Of a stretch of DNA of 64,000 bases, positions 55,268 through 64,000 are shown piece by piece (position 1 is the stretch's first letter; each line of letters opens with the position of its first letter). The notes beneath the pieces are model-generated. The model worked only from the letters and a program-made list of their open reading frames with translations. It was not told the origin of the DNA and searched no databases. Made by a program: the position numbers and the translations under genes. The stretch comes from IMCC45349 sp047219225 (GTDB lineage: Bacteria; Bacteroidota; Bacteroidia; Flavobacteriales; Flavobacteriaceae), in the NCBI RefSeq assembly GCF_047219225.1, contig NZ_CP178208.1:1798001-1862000 (forward strand), in the 5' to 3' direction.

Positions 55268-55858
55268 TTAGTATGTTTTATTAGCTTCAAAAGCTTTAAT
55301 AGTTTCTTTTTTACTTAAAAGGTAATCAATGTCATCATAACCATTGATTAAGCAGGTTTTTTTATAAGCATCTATTTGAAAATGTTCTTTATGGTTGTTA
55401 TTTTCAATACTTATTGTTTGTGCTTCTAGATTAACTTTAAGAGTTGTTTGAGGGTTGTTTTTTATGGCAGAAAATAATTCTGATAAATATTCTGGAGTTA
55501 CTTGAATAGGAAGTATGCCATTATTCAATGCATTGCCTTTAAAAATATCGGCAAAAAAGCTAGATACAACTACTTTAAAACCATATCCTGAAATAGCCCA
55601 AGCTGCATGCTCTCGACTTGAACCACAACCAAAATTATCACCAGCAACTAAGATGCTTCCTGAAAATTTAGAGTTATTCATTACAAAATCTGAATTTAAA
55701 GAACCATCTTTATGGTATCTCCAATCTCTAAAAACATTATCGCCAAAACCTTTTCGATTAGTCGCTTTTAAAAAACGTGCAGGTATTATTTGATCAGTAT
55801 CTACATTCTCTATCTCTAAAGGAACTGCTGTCGATGTTAGTGTTACAAACTTTTCCAT
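55268..55858 (-). CDS. leuD: 3-isopropylmalate dehydratase, small subunit
   Basis: The 196-residue swivel-domain protein has [13 protein letters not shown] and [18 protein letters not shown], the small-subunit signatures. With LeuC it isomerises 2- to 3-isopropylmalate. It abuts leuC without a gap. Confidence 0.95.
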   Translation of the reverse strand: MEKFVTLTSTAVPLEIENVDTDQIIPARFLKATNRKGFGDNVFRDWRYHKDGSLNSDFVMNNSKFSGSILVAGDNFGCGSSREHAAWAISGYGFKVVVSSFFADIFKGNALNNGILPIQVTPEYLSELFSAIKNNPQTTLKVNLEAQTISIENNNHKEHFQIDAYKKTCLINGYDDIDYLLSKKETIKAFEANKTY

Positions 55859-57241
55859 TTAGTTTAAGTGTTTAGTAATATCAATAATTTTTCCTTCTAC
55901 TGCAGTAGCTGCTGCTATAAGTGGACTTGCTAATATGGTTCTAGAACCAGGTCCTTGTCTACCTTCAAAATTTCTATTAGATGTTGATACACAATATTCG
56001 CCTTGAGGAATCTTATCATCATTCATGGCTAAACATGCTGAACAACCAGGTTGTCTTAATTCAAATCCAGCTGATTCAAAAATAGCTTTTAACCCTTCAT
56101 CTTCAATTTGTGTTTCTACTTGCTTGCTTCCTGGAACTAACCAAGCAGTTACATTGTTGGCTTTTTGTTTACCTTTAATGTATTGTGCAGCGACTCTAAA
56201 ATCTTCTATTCTTGAGTTTGTGCAGCTGCCTATAAACACGTAATTAATTGGTTTATTTATTAAAGATTCTCCAGCTTTAAAATTCATATAGTCTAAAGAC
56301 TTTTTAAAGGAGGTGTTTTCTTCAGTTGGAATGGTGTCAGAAATTTTAATTCCCATTCCTGGATTAGTACCATAAGTAACCATTGGTTCTATATCTTCAG
56401 CATCAAAAAAGTACTCTTTGTCAAATGTAGCGTCTTCATCAGTTGGTAGTGTTTTCCAATAGGCTACTTTTTTGTCAAATACTTCTCCTTTAGGTGCAAA
56501 TTCTCGGTTTTTTACATATTCAAAAGTAGTTTCATCAGGAGCAATCATACCACCACGAGCTCCCATTTCTATACTCATATTACAAACAGTCATACGGCCT
56601 TCCATACTCATGTTTTCAAAAACATCGCCAGCATATTCGCAGAAATATCCTGTACCTGAATTTGTGCCTAGTTTTGAAATGATATAAAGAATAACATCTT
56701 TTGGGAGTACTCCTTTTTTAAGTGTTCCGTTAACAGTTACTCGTAAACTTTTAGGTTTTTCTAATAGTAAACATTGACTTGCAAAAACTTGTGCTACTTG
56801 ACTAGTGCCAATACCAAATGCTATAGTGCCAAAAGCGCCATGAGTTGAGGTGTGACTATCTCCACAAACCATTGTCATTCCTGGTTGTGTGATGCCTAAT
56901 TCTGGAGCCATGACATGCACGATGCCATTGTATTTATGTCCAAGTTCGTAAAGTGTAATTTTATTCTTTTTACAATTTTTAGAGAGTTGTGCTAACTGGT
57001 TTCTTGATAACTCATCCTTAATAGGTAAGTGTTGATTTTGAGTGGGTGTATTATGATCTGCAGTAGCAACAATTTGTTGAGGTCTAAAAACAGGAATTCC
57101 GCGTTCTTCTAATTCATTAAAAGCTTGCGGACTTGTTACTTCGTGTATTAAATGTTTGTCTATATATAAAACTTGAGGACCATCTTGAACGGAGTCGACG
57201 ACGTGTGCATCCCAAACTTTGTCAAATAATGTCTTTGCCAT
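55859..57241 (-). CDS. leuC: 3-isopropylmalate dehydratase, large subunit
   Basis: The 460-residue aconitase-family protein has the Fe-S ligands in [14 protein letters not shown] and [11 protein letters not shown], plus [22 protein letters not shown]. It carries the [4Fe-4S] cluster of the LeuCD isomerase. Its ATG overlaps the leuA stop by 1 nt (TAATG). Confidence 0.96.
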   Translation of the reverse strand: MAKTLFDKVWDAHVVDSVQDGPQVLYIDKHLIHEVTSPQAFNELEERGIPVFRPQQIVATADHNTPTQNQHLPIKDELSRNQLAQLSKNCKKNKITLYELGHKYNGIVHVMAPELGITQPGMTMVCGDSHTSTHGAFGTIAFGIGTSQVAQVFASQCLLLEKPKSLRVTVNGTLKKGVLPKDVILYIISKLGTNSGTGYFCEYAGDVFENMSMEGRMTVCNMSIEMGARGGMIAPDETTFEYVKNREFAPKGEVFDKKVAYWKTLPTDEDATFDKEYFFDAEDIEPMVTYGTNPGMGIKISDTIPTEENTSFKKSLDYMNFKAGESLINKPINYVFIGSCTNSRIEDFRVAAQYIKGKQKANNVTAWLVPGSKQVETQIEDEGLKAIFESAGFELRQPGCSACLAMNDDKIPQGEYCVSTSNRNFEGRQGPGSRTILASPLIAAATAVEGKIIDITKHLN

Positions 57242-58416
57242 TAAGCTGTAATAATTACGTTATAAACCTTACTAGTTTCTATAATTTGATGAATATCGTT
57301 GTCATTTATCTCTTTCTTTTTATCTGCAAAAGATAAAAAGTTAGAATAGACTTCATCTAGTTGTAATTTGGTTAATTCGTAACCAACATTTTTTGCTCTG
57401 TATGCTAATGCAGCTCTTCCGCTTCTTGCTGTTAATACAATAGCAGATTCTGTTACACCAACAGCTTTAGGGTCAATAATCTCATAAGTTTCTCGGTTTT
57501 TTATTACACCATCTTGATGTATGCCTGAGCTGTGAGCAAATGCATTTGCGCCAACAATAGCTTTATTAGGTTGGGTGTATATTCCCATACTATCTGATAC
57601 TAATTGGCTTAAACCATAAAGCATTTCTGTTTTAATATTAGTATCTAAATTAAGGTAAGGATGCTGTTTTAAAATCATCACTACTTCTTCTAAAGCAGTA
57701 TTTCCAGCGCGTTCACCAATACCATTAATAGTACATTCTATTTGACGCGCACCATTTATAACACCTTCAATAGAGTTAGCTGTAGCGAGCCCTAAATCGT
57801 TATGGCAGTGACAAGATAAAATTGCTTTTTCAATACCTTTTACGTTTTCTTTTAGGTATTTGATTTTAGCACCATATTCATGCGGTAAACAATATCCAGT
57901 TGTGTCTGGGATGTTTAAAACAGTTGCTCCCGCTTTTATAGCTGCTTCACATACACGAGCTAAGTAATCGTTATCAGTTCTGCCTGCATCTTCGGCATAA
58001 AATTCTACATCTTCAACAAATGATTTAGCATAACTAACTGCTTTAAATGCGCGTTCTAAGATATCTGCTCTGTTTGATTTGAATTTATGTATAATATGTG
58101 AGTCCGAAGTTCCAATTCCAGTATGTATTCTCGGTTTCTTGGCGTATTTAAGAGCTTCAGCAGCAACTTTAATATCGTTTTTGACCGAACGTGTCAATCC
58201 GCAAACTGTAGCATTTTTTACAATTTTAGAAATTTCTTCAACCGATTTAAAGTCTCCAGGACTCGACACAGGAAAACCAGCTTCGATAACATCGACACCT
58301 AAATTGTCAAGCTTTCTAGCAATAACAAGTTTTTGTTCTGTGTTTAATTTACATCCAGGAACTTGTTCACCATCTCTTAGTGTTGTATCAAATATTTGTA
58401 CGTTAGAATCTGACAT
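57241..58416 (-). CDS. leuA: 2-isopropylmalate synthase (short form without regulatory domain)
   Basis: The 391-residue TIM-barrel enzyme has [28 protein letters not shown] with metal-binding His residues, the [13 protein letters not shown] motif and [13 protein letters not shown]. It condenses acetyl-CoA with 2-oxoisovalerate. The chain stops after the accessory helices, so the LeuA allosteric dimer domain present in ~510-residue enzymes is missing, and leucine feedback through that domain is not possible. Homocitrate- or citramalate-type activity is an alternative, but the operon with leuCDB supports LeuA. The 144-nt upstream spacer shows no leader peptide or terminator. Confidence 0.92.
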   Translation of the reverse strand: MSDSNVQIFDTTLRDGEQVPGCKLNTEQKLVIARKLDNLGVDVIEAGFPVSSPGDFKSVEEISKIVKNATVCGLTRSVKNDIKVAAEALKYAKKPRIHTGIGTSDSHIIHKFKSNRADILERAFKAVSYAKSFVEDVEFYAEDAGRTDNDYLARVCEAAIKAGATVLNIPDTTGYCLPHEYGAKIKYLKENVKGIEKAILSCHCHNDLGLATANSIEGVINGARQIECTINGIGERAGNTALEEVVMILKQHPYLNLDTNIKTEMLYGLSQLVSDSMGIYTQPNKAIVGANAFAHSSGIHQDGVIKNRETYEIIDPKAVGVTESAIVLTARSGRAALAYRAKNVGYELTKLQLDEVYSNFLSFADKKKEINDNDIHQIIETSKVYNVIITA

Positions 58417-58559
58417 TTATCAAAATAAATTTTCTATTTGAATTACGAATTTATATTTTGGGTTTATCTAACAGCTTGTTTTTTAAGTTGTTTTTACGAT
58501 GTTTAATTAATATATTTTTTGTGTAATTATCAGAAAATCAATTAAATATAATAAATTTT

Positions 58560-60110
58560 ATGCCTATAGCTAAAGAGCAAAAAGATAATTTATTTGTACT
58601 TGTAAAGTCGCTGTCAAAATCAGAAAAAAGACAGTTTAAACTTTATGTAGGTCGCTTGGGTGTAAATGAAGATTCAAAATTTTTGACGCTTTTTAATATT
58701 TTGGATAAGCTTCATGTTTATGATGAAGAAGCAATTCTTAAAAAAGGGTTTGTTAAAAAACAGCAGTTATCTAATGTAAAGGCTCATTTGTATAAACAGA
58801 TTTTAATTAGCCTTAGATTAAATCCTTCACATCAAAATGTTAGAATTCAAATTAGAGAACAATTAGACTTTGCTACTATACTTTATCATAAAGGTTTATA
58901 TAAACAAAGTTTAAAGATATTAGATAAGGCAAAATCTCTAGCAATTGTAAATGAAGAAAAGAATATTGCTTATGAAATTATTGAGCTTGAAAAGGTTATT
59001 GAATCTCAGTATATTACTAGAAGTATAAGTAGTAGAGCAGATGAGTTGACAATTCAAGCCAAAGAGTTGAGTCAACAAAATGTACTTGCTAGTAAATTGT
59101 CTAATTTATCATTGCAGCTTTATGGTATATTTTTAAAAACTGGTTATGTAAAAAATGATGAAGAATACCATTGGGTTACAAATTATTTTAATGATAGGAT
59201 GCCAGTTTATGATATTCATAAGCTTGGTTTTAGAGAAAAGCTGTGGCTATATAAATCATATTTATGGTACAGTTTTTTAATTCAAGATTTTTTGTCATGC
59301 TATAAATATGCTAGAAAATGGGTGGATTTGTTTTATGATAATCCAAACATGATTAAGTTAAATCCAGTTTTCTTTTTAAGAGGAAATCAGTATTTGTTAG
59401 AAGCATTGTTCTTTACTAGAAATCATAAAAAATTCAAGAACGCTTTATTAGAATTAGAAACAGTTTCTAATAAAAAATGGTTTCCAAATGATGATAATGT
59501 AGAGAGTTTAAAATTTCTGTATATATATTCAAATAAGTTTAATCTTCACTTTATGGAAGGTACTTTTAAAGAAGGTTTGCCTTTAATTGATGAAGTTATT
59601 ACAGGAATAAATAAGCACAAATCAAGATTGGATGCACACCACATTATGGTGTTTTATTATAAAATTGCGAGTCTTTATTTTGGAATTGGAGAAAACAGAA
59701 AGTGTATTGCTTATTTAGAAAAAATAATTAGTAATAAATCTTTAGCAATGCGTGAAGACTTGTTGTGTTTCTCTAGGATTTTAAACTTAGTGGCACATTA
59801 TGAAGCTGGATTAGATTATAATTTAGATGCACTTATAAAAAGTACATTTAAGTTTTTAATTAAAATGGAAGATTTATATGAAGTGCAAAAAGAAATGATT
59901 AAGTTTTTAAAAGGTCTTGGTGATATATATCCTCACGAGATAAGGAGAGAGTTTATTAAACTTCACGATAAATTATTACAATTTGAAGACCATCCTTATG
60001 AACGAAGAGCGTTTTTATATTTAGATGTTATTTCGTGGCTAAAGAGTAGAATAGAAAATAAATCGGTTGATTTAATTATTAGAGAAAAATTTATCGAATC
60101 AAATAAATAA
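58560..60110 (+). CDS. Conserved hypothetical helical-repeat protein
   Basis: The 516-residue protein has no signal peptide or membrane span. The first 100 residues (DNLFVLVKSLSKSEKRQFKLYVGRLG) look like a small all-helical module. The rest is a run of helix pairs with TPR-like spacing (HKGLYKQSLKILDKAKSLA, LYFGIGENRKCIAYLEKII). The family appears Bacteroidota-specific; function is unknown. It is divergent from leuA and is followed by the SAM-I riboswitch, so it is probably transcribed alone. Confidence 0.65.
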   Translation: MPIAKEQKDNLFVLVKSLSKSEKRQFKLYVGRLGVNEDSKFLTLFNILDKLHVYDEEAILKKGFVKKQQLSNVKAHLYKQILISLRLNPSHQNVRIQIREQLDFATILYHKGLYKQSLKILDKAKSLAIVNEEKNIAYEIIELEKVIESQYITRSISSRADELTIQAKELSQQNVLASKLSNLSLQLYGIFLKTGYVKNDEEYHWVTNYFNDRMPVYDIHKLGFREKLWLYKSYLWYSFLIQDFLSCYKYARKWVDLFYDNPNMIKLNPVFFLRGNQYLLEALFFTRNHKKFKNALLELETVSNKKWFPNDDNVESLKFLYIYSNKFNLHFMEGTFKEGLPLIDEVITGINKHKSRLDAHHIMVFYYKIASLYFGIGENRKCIAYLEKIISNKSLAMREDLLCFSRILNLVAHYEAGLDYNLDALIKSTFKFLIKMEDLYEVQKEMIKFLKGLGDIYPHEIRREFIKLHDKLLQFEDHPYERRAFLYLDVISWLKSRIENKSVDLIIREKFIESNK

Positions 60111-60133
60111 AATTAAAAATTTTAGAAAAATAT

Positions 60134-60165
60134 TTGGTTATTAAATATTTCTTTTTGAATATTTG
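60134..60165 (+). promoter_or_regulatory. Promoter of the metY riboswitch transcript
   Basis: TTG at 60134-60136, a 21-nt spacer, then AATATTTG at 60158-60165 (one mismatch to TAnnTTTG). Transcription would begin about 25 nt before the aptamer. Confidence 0.55.
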
Positions 60166-60194
60166 CGCTCACAAAGTTCAAACAACTTATTGAA

Positions 60195-60297
60195 ATGTTA
60201 TCAAGAAAGGTGGAGGGATTAGACCCCGTGAAGCCTTAGCAACCCTTTATTCGTAAAGAAGGTGCTAAATTCTACTAAATTATTTAGATAGATAACC
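60195..60297 (+). promoter_or_regulatory. SAM-I (S-box) riboswitch aptamer
   Basis: P1 pairs GTTATC (60197-60202) with GATAAC (60291-60296). Between them are the conserved S-box segments: AAGAAAGGTGGAGGGATTAG, GACCCCGTGAAGCC, TTAGCAACC and GGTGCTAAATTC. These are the kink-turn, pseudoknot and SAM-binding parts of SAM-I. It lies upstream of two methionine genes, as expected for SAM-controlled synthesis. Confidence 0.92.
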
Positions 60298-60299
60298 TT

Positions 60300-60337
60300 A
60301 ACAGTACTTGTATTCATGAGTACTGCTTTTTCTTTTT
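60300..60337 (+). terminator. Expression-platform terminator of the SAM-I riboswitch
   Basis: CAGTACT (60302-60308) pairs with AGTACTG (60319-60325) and is followed by a T-rich run to 60337. It starts 5 nt after the aptamer, so SAM binding is expected to end transcription before metY. Confidence 0.8.
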
Positions 60338-60356
60338 AACATTTTTCTATTAAGTA

Positions 60357-60370
60357 CGTCAATATTGACG
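60357..60370. promoter_or_regulatory. 14-bp perfect palindrome in the metY leader
   Basis: CGTCAATATTGACG lies 20 nt past the riboswitch terminator. The stretch from 60338 to 60581 holds no other clear element; its length (about 240 nt) is long for a flavobacterial leader. It may be a protein operator. Confidence 0.3.
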
Positions 60371-60581
60371 CATTTGGCTTTTGGTTTAATCGTGCTATTT
60401 GTTAAGTGAGATTAAGTAAGAGGAAACGAATAGATTTTTTGATTAAACAAGAAAGAAAAATTTAGCATAGCATTAGCTACGGTTAATTTTTATTTTGAAG
60501 TATAAGCGAAAAAGATGCTTTTTACTCCATTAATCTTGTTTGGCGAATAGCACATATCTATTAACTCAAAAAATTAGAAAA

Positions 60582-61874
60582 ATGAGTGCTCAAAAATTCG
60601 CAACCCAAGCGTTGCATGCAGGACACGATGTGTCACAAAATGCTGGAACAAGAGCTGTTCCAATTTACCAATCAACAGCTTATGTGTTTAATGATTCCGA
60701 TCATGCAGCCAATTTATTTTCGTTAGCAGAAGCAGGAAACATTTACACGAGAATTAACAACCCAACAAATGATATTTTAGAACAACGTTTGGCTGCACTT
60801 GAAGGTGGAATTGCTGCAGTTGTTACATCGTCTGGCACAGCTGCTATTGCTACAAGTTTATTAACACTACTTAAAGCTGGAGATCATATTGTAGCATCCA
60901 ATAGCTTGTATGGTGGCACCTATAATTTGCTTAGTGTTACCTTACCTAGACACGGCATAACAACAACATTTGTAGATCCTTCTAATCCTGAAAATTTCAA
61001 GAATGCTACACAAGAAAACACACGTGTATTCTTTATTGAATCTTTAGGAAATCCTAAACTCGATGTTTTAGATATTGAGGCAATTTCAAAAGAAGCAAAA
61101 GCTTTTAAAGTACCATTAATAGTAGATAATACAGTTGCAACGCCATACTTGTTAAATCCTATTGAGTATGGTGCTAATATAGTTATACACTCTCTTACCA
61201 AATATATAAATGGTAATGGTACAGCTTTAGGAGGTGTTATTATTGACGCAGGGACTTTTGATTGGACAAATGGAAAGTTTCCTGAATTTACCGAACCATC
61301 TTCTGGATATCATGGACTCGTTTATAGTGAAGCATTAGAGGCCGCTGCATTTATTGCTAAAGTTAGAATAGAAGGGTTGAGAGATTATGGAGCTGCATTA
61401 AGTCCTTTTAATGCATTTCAAATTATTCAAGGATTAGAAACTTTAGAGTTGAGAATTAAGAAACATAGTAGTAATGCACTCCAGTTAGCTAAGTGGTTGC
61501 AAGAACAACCACAAGTAAATTGGGTTAATTATCCAGGATTAGAAACAAGTAAGTATAAACATTTAGCTAATAAATACCTTCCAAAAGGACAAAGTGGTAT
61601 TGTAACATTTGGAGTAGATGGAGGTTATGAATCTGCTAAGAAAGTAGCAGACTCAACAAAGCTATTTTCGTTATTAGCAAATATTGGAGATACAAAGTCA
61701 TTAATTATCCATCCAGCTAGTACAACACATCAACAGTTAAGTGATGAAGCTCAAGAATCAACTGGAGTTACAAAGGATTTAATTCGTTTATCAGTAGGAT
61801 TAGAAAATATAGACGATTTAAAAGCAGATTTAAAAGCTGTTTTTGAAACCATTTCTAAACCAGTTTTAGCTTAA
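60582..61874 (+). CDS. metY: O-acetylhomoserine sulfhydrylase (aminocarboxypropyltransferase)
   Basis: The ATG at 60582 gives MSAQKFATQALHAGHD, the usual start of this family; an upstream TTG at 60540 is rejected. The 430-residue PLP protein has YTRINNPTNDILEQRLAALEGG, SLYGGTYNL, and the Schiff-base lysine in HSLTKYINGNGTALGG. It makes homocysteine from O-acetylhomoserine and sulfide. It is SAM-riboswitch-controlled and 4 nt before the gene that makes its substrate. Confidence 0.93.
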   Translation: MSAQKFATQALHAGHDVSQNAGTRAVPIYQSTAYVFNDSDHAANLFSLAEAGNIYTRINNPTNDILEQRLAALEGGIAAVVTSSGTAAIATSLLTLLKAGDHIVASNSLYGGTYNLLSVTLPRHGITTTFVDPSNPENFKNATQENTRVFFIESLGNPKLDVLDIEAISKEAKAFKVPLIVDNTVATPYLLNPIEYGANIVIHSLTKYINGNGTALGGVIIDAGTFDWTNGKFPEFTEPSSGYHGLVYSEALEAAAFIAKVRIEGLRDYGAALSPFNAFQIIQGLETLELRIKKHSSNALQLAKWLQEQPQVNWVNYPGLETSKYKHLANKYLPKGQSGIVTFGVDGGYESAKKVADSTKLFSLLANIGDTKSLIIHPASTTHQQLSDEAQESTGVTKDLIRLSVGLENIDDLKADLKAVFETISKPVLA

Positions 61875-61878
61875 AAAA

Positions 61879-64000
61879 GTGAATTCTAATTTACATCATA
61901 TAAAAATCCTCAATTACCAAACGGTTAGCCAAAAGCCTGTAAAACAAATTAACTTAAGTTATCAGGTTTTTGGTAAGCCTATTGGAATTGCGCCAATAGT
62001 GTTGGTAAATCATGCCTTAACGGGAAATAGTAATGTTTCTGGAGAAAATGGCTGGTGGAAAGCTATTATTGGAGATTCAAAAGTAATAGACACTTCTAGT
62101 TTTACAGTATTAGCTTTTAATATTCCAGGAAATGGTTTTGATGGATTTGAAATCACAAACTATAAAGATTTTGTTGCTCGTGATATAGCGCGTTTATTCT
62201 TAATAGGATTAGAAAGGTTAAATATTAAAAAGCTATTTGCTTTAATTGGAGGTTCTTTAGGAGGCGGAATAGCATGGGAAATGGCTGTAATAAATCCGAA
62301 GATTACAGAACATTTAATTGTAACTGCAACCGATTGGAAATCTACCGATTGGTTAATTGCTAATTGTCAAATACAAGAACAGTTTCTAACTAATTCTAGC
62401 AATCCAGTACATGATGCAAGAATGCATGCAATGCTATGCTACAGAACGCCAAAATCTTTTAAGGAGCGCTTTCAGCGTTCTAAAAATGAAGATTTAGAAA
62501 TTTTTAATGTAGAAAGTTGGCTATTGCATCATGGAAAGAAACTTCAAGAGCGTTTTCAATTATCTGCTTATAGGTTGATGAACCAATTACTTAAAACCAT
62601 AGATATTACTAGAGATAGAGCAGTTGGAGTTGAAGTGTTAGAGCTTATAGAGGCTAACATTCATATTATAGGTGTAGATTCTGATTTGTTTTTTACAGCA
62701 GAAGAAAATAGAGAAACACAAAAACAGTTAGCGTTATCACATCCTAATGTAACGTATAACGAAATTAATTCAGTTCATGGTCATGATGCTTTTTTAATAG
62801 AGTATCCTCAATTAGAAAAAATTATTGAAGCCATTTTTCGAACTGATGCAAAACAAAAGAAAATGAAAATATTAAAGTTTGGTGGAAAATCTTTAGCTAA
62901 TGGAGAAGGATTAGACAGAGCCATAAATATTATAGAAAATAAAGTTGTTAATGGAGATAAAATAGGTGTTGTTATTTCGGCAAGAGGCGACTCTACAAAT
63001 CAATTAGAATCTATTTTAGAAAAAGCAGCAAGCAAACAAAATTATGAATCGCAGTGGTTGGCTTTTAAAAAATATCAAGAAGCTCCATATTCTAAAACTG
63101 ACTTTTCAGAAGAATATAAAGCATTAGAAGATATTTTTGAAGGTGTAAAATTGCTTGGAGATTATAGCAACAAAATTAAAGACCAAGTATTAGCTTATGG
63201 TGAGTTGTTTTCAGTAAAACAGGTGACTAAGATTTTAAATGAAAGAAATATTAATGCCAAAGCAACTGATGCAAGACAACTTATAAAAACCGAAGGTGAG
63301 TTTGGAAATTCACAACCATTAGAGCAAGTTTCGAGAGAAAATGTACAAGCATATTTTAAGAAGTATAATGGTTCAACAGTAAATGTGGTAACAGGTTTTA
63401 TTGGTTCAAATCAAGAAAATGAAACAACTACTTTAGGAAGAAATGGTAGTAATTATACAGCGTCATTATTGGCAAATTATTTAGATGCTGATGAGCTGCA
63501 AAACTTCACTCATGTAAATGGTATATATACTGCAAATCCAGACTTAGTACCTAATGCAAAAAAGATTAAAGAATTGTCCTTTAATGAAGCTAACGAACTT
63601 GCAAATTTTGGAGCTAACATACTACATGCAAAAACGATTATTCCGTTACTAGAAAAAAACATAAATCTTAGAATTTTAAACACCTTTAATCCTAATGATG
63701 AAGGCACTTTAATTACAGCTAAACGCACCAAAAAAGAAGTAACCTCTCTATCTGTATTAGATAATGTTGCCTTAATAAATCTTGAGGGAAGAGGGCTGTT
63801 AGGAAAAGTAGGAATAGATGCTAGAATTTTTAAAGCGTTAAGTCTTCAAGATATAAGCGTGAGTATTATTTCACAAGGATCTTCAGAGAGAGGAATAGGA
63901 CTAATTATTGACGCTGATAAAGCTACACAAGCAGTAATTGCTTTAGAAAGAGAATTTGAAAATGATTTTTATTCTAAAGATGTAAACAGCATTGAGATTA
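61879..64000 (+). CDS. Homoserine O-acetyltransferase - aspartate kinase fusion, 3' end beyond the window
   Basis: A GTG at 61879, 4 nt past the metY stop, opens a frame that stays open to the window end (707 codons). Residues 1 to about 320 are MetX-like with a complete triad: Ser126 (GGSLGGG), Asp269 (VDSDLFF) and His302 (VHGHDAFL). From residue 329 an aspartate kinase begins (ILKFGGKSLANGEG), with VVISARGDSTN, TGFIGSN, TTLGRNGSNYTASL and an ACT-type domain (LINLEGRGLLGKVG). Flavobacterial relatives continue into homoserine dehydrogenase, so a trifunctional protein is likely, but that part is outside. The usual KFGGTS has Lys for Thr. One chain would cover aspartate to O-acetylhomoserine. 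Confidence 0.88.
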   Translation, partial: MNSNLHHIKILNYQTVSQKPVKQINLSYQVFGKPIGIAPIVLVNHALTGNSNVSGENGWWKAIIGDSKVIDTSSFTVLAFNIPGNGFDGFEITNYKDFVARDIARLFLIGLERLNIKKLFALIGGSLGGGIAWEMAVINPKITEHLIVTATDWKSTDWLIANCQIQEQFLTNSSNPVHDARMHAMLCYRTPKSFKERFQRSKNEDLEIFNVESWLLHHGKKLQERFQLSAYRLMNQLLKTIDITRDRAVGVEVLELIEANIHIIGVDSDLFFTAEENRETQKQLALSHPNVTYNEINSVHGHDAFLIEYPQLEKIIEAIFRTDAKQKKMKILKFGGKSLANGEGLDRAINIIENKVVNGDKIGVVISARGDSTNQLESILEKAASKQNYESQWLAFKKYQEAPYSKTDFSEEYKALEDIFEGVKLLGDYSNKIKDQVLAYGELFSVKQVTKILNERNINAKATDARQLIKTEGEFGNSQPLEQVSRENVQAYFKKYNGSTVNVVTGFIGSNQENETTTLGRNGSNYTASLLANYLDADELQNFTHVNGIYTANPDLVPNAKKIKELSFNEANELANFGANILHAKTIIPLLEKNINLRILNTFNPNDEGTLITAKRTKKEVTSLSVLDNVALINLEGRGLLGKVGIDARIFKALSLQDISVSIISQGSSERGIGLIIDADKATQAVIALEREFENDFYSKDVNSIEI

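Noticed and set aside
58417..58559. Leucine leader peptide or attenuator upstream of leuA
   Set aside because: No Leu-rich ORF and no terminator hairpin is present on the minus strand.
60540..60581. TTG start extending metY by 14 codons
   Set aside because: The ATG at 60582 gives the standard family start MSAQKFATQALHAG.

Overview
The window is chromosomal DNA from an AT-rich member of the Bacteroidota, most likely a marine Flavobacteriaceae species. Reasons: promoters fit the Bacteroidota pattern (TTG, about 19-21 nt, then TAnnTTTG); starts lack purine-rich ribosome binding sites; three GLPGLI-family proteins, DUF3857, DUF5686 and carboxypeptidase-regulatory/TonB-type outer membrane proteins are present; and etfBA lies divergent from pdhB. 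I see no transposase, phage gene or CRISPR array.

Layout. 1-0.8 kb: 3' end of mutS, then tRNA-Gly and tRNA-Leu. 0.9-8.1 kb: a leftward operon of three secreted proteins (a TPR/MORN-repeat protein and two DUF3857 proteins). 8.2-9.9 kb: a repetitive lipoprotein and waaA. 10-13.5 kb: a sugar aminotransferase, galE and an amidohydrolase. 13.5-21.7 kb: leftward housekeeping genes (lspA, fabD, an FAD oxidoreductase, a PagL-like protein, a 2TM-DHFR fusion, thyA, a nucleoside transporter, a DUF151 nuclease). 21.8-24.7 kb: etfBA and pdhB. 24.8-31.6 kb: a DUF5686 protein, a TPR protein, soluble pyrophosphatase and membrane pyrophosphatase. 31.7-41.9 kb: a leftward operon (histidine kinase, response regulator, unknown secreted protein, deoxynucleoside kinase) divergent from a rightward cluster of a small secreted protein, three GLPGLI paralogues and a TonB-receptor-like outer membrane protein. 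42-45.4 kb: tRNA-Tyr, a lipoprotein and metK. 45.6-58.4 kb: the branched-chain amino acid region, with ilvDBNCA running right and leuACDB running left towards it. 58.6-64 kb: an unknown 516-residue protein, a SAM-I riboswitch, metY, and a metX-aspartate kinase fusion that leaves the window.

The best candidates for something undescribed are regulatory. The ilv operon is preceded by two complete transcription attenuators in tandem. Each has a 20-codon leader peptide rich in Ile and Val, followed by mutually exclusive antiterminator and terminator arms. The leader of metK has the core of a SAM-II-type riboswitch whose variable loop appears to hold two hairpins of a flavobacterial intergenic repeat, while metY/metX-ak 15 kb away uses a SAM-I riboswitch. 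The GLPGLI cluster faces a two-component system across a promoter region with three GTTAAC boxes spaced exactly 10 bp, suggesting one regulator controls both sides. Together these point to a self-contained envelope-response locus of unknown function.

All calls come from reading the sequence and from family knowledge; no database search was run. Promoters and RNA structures are pattern matches by eye.
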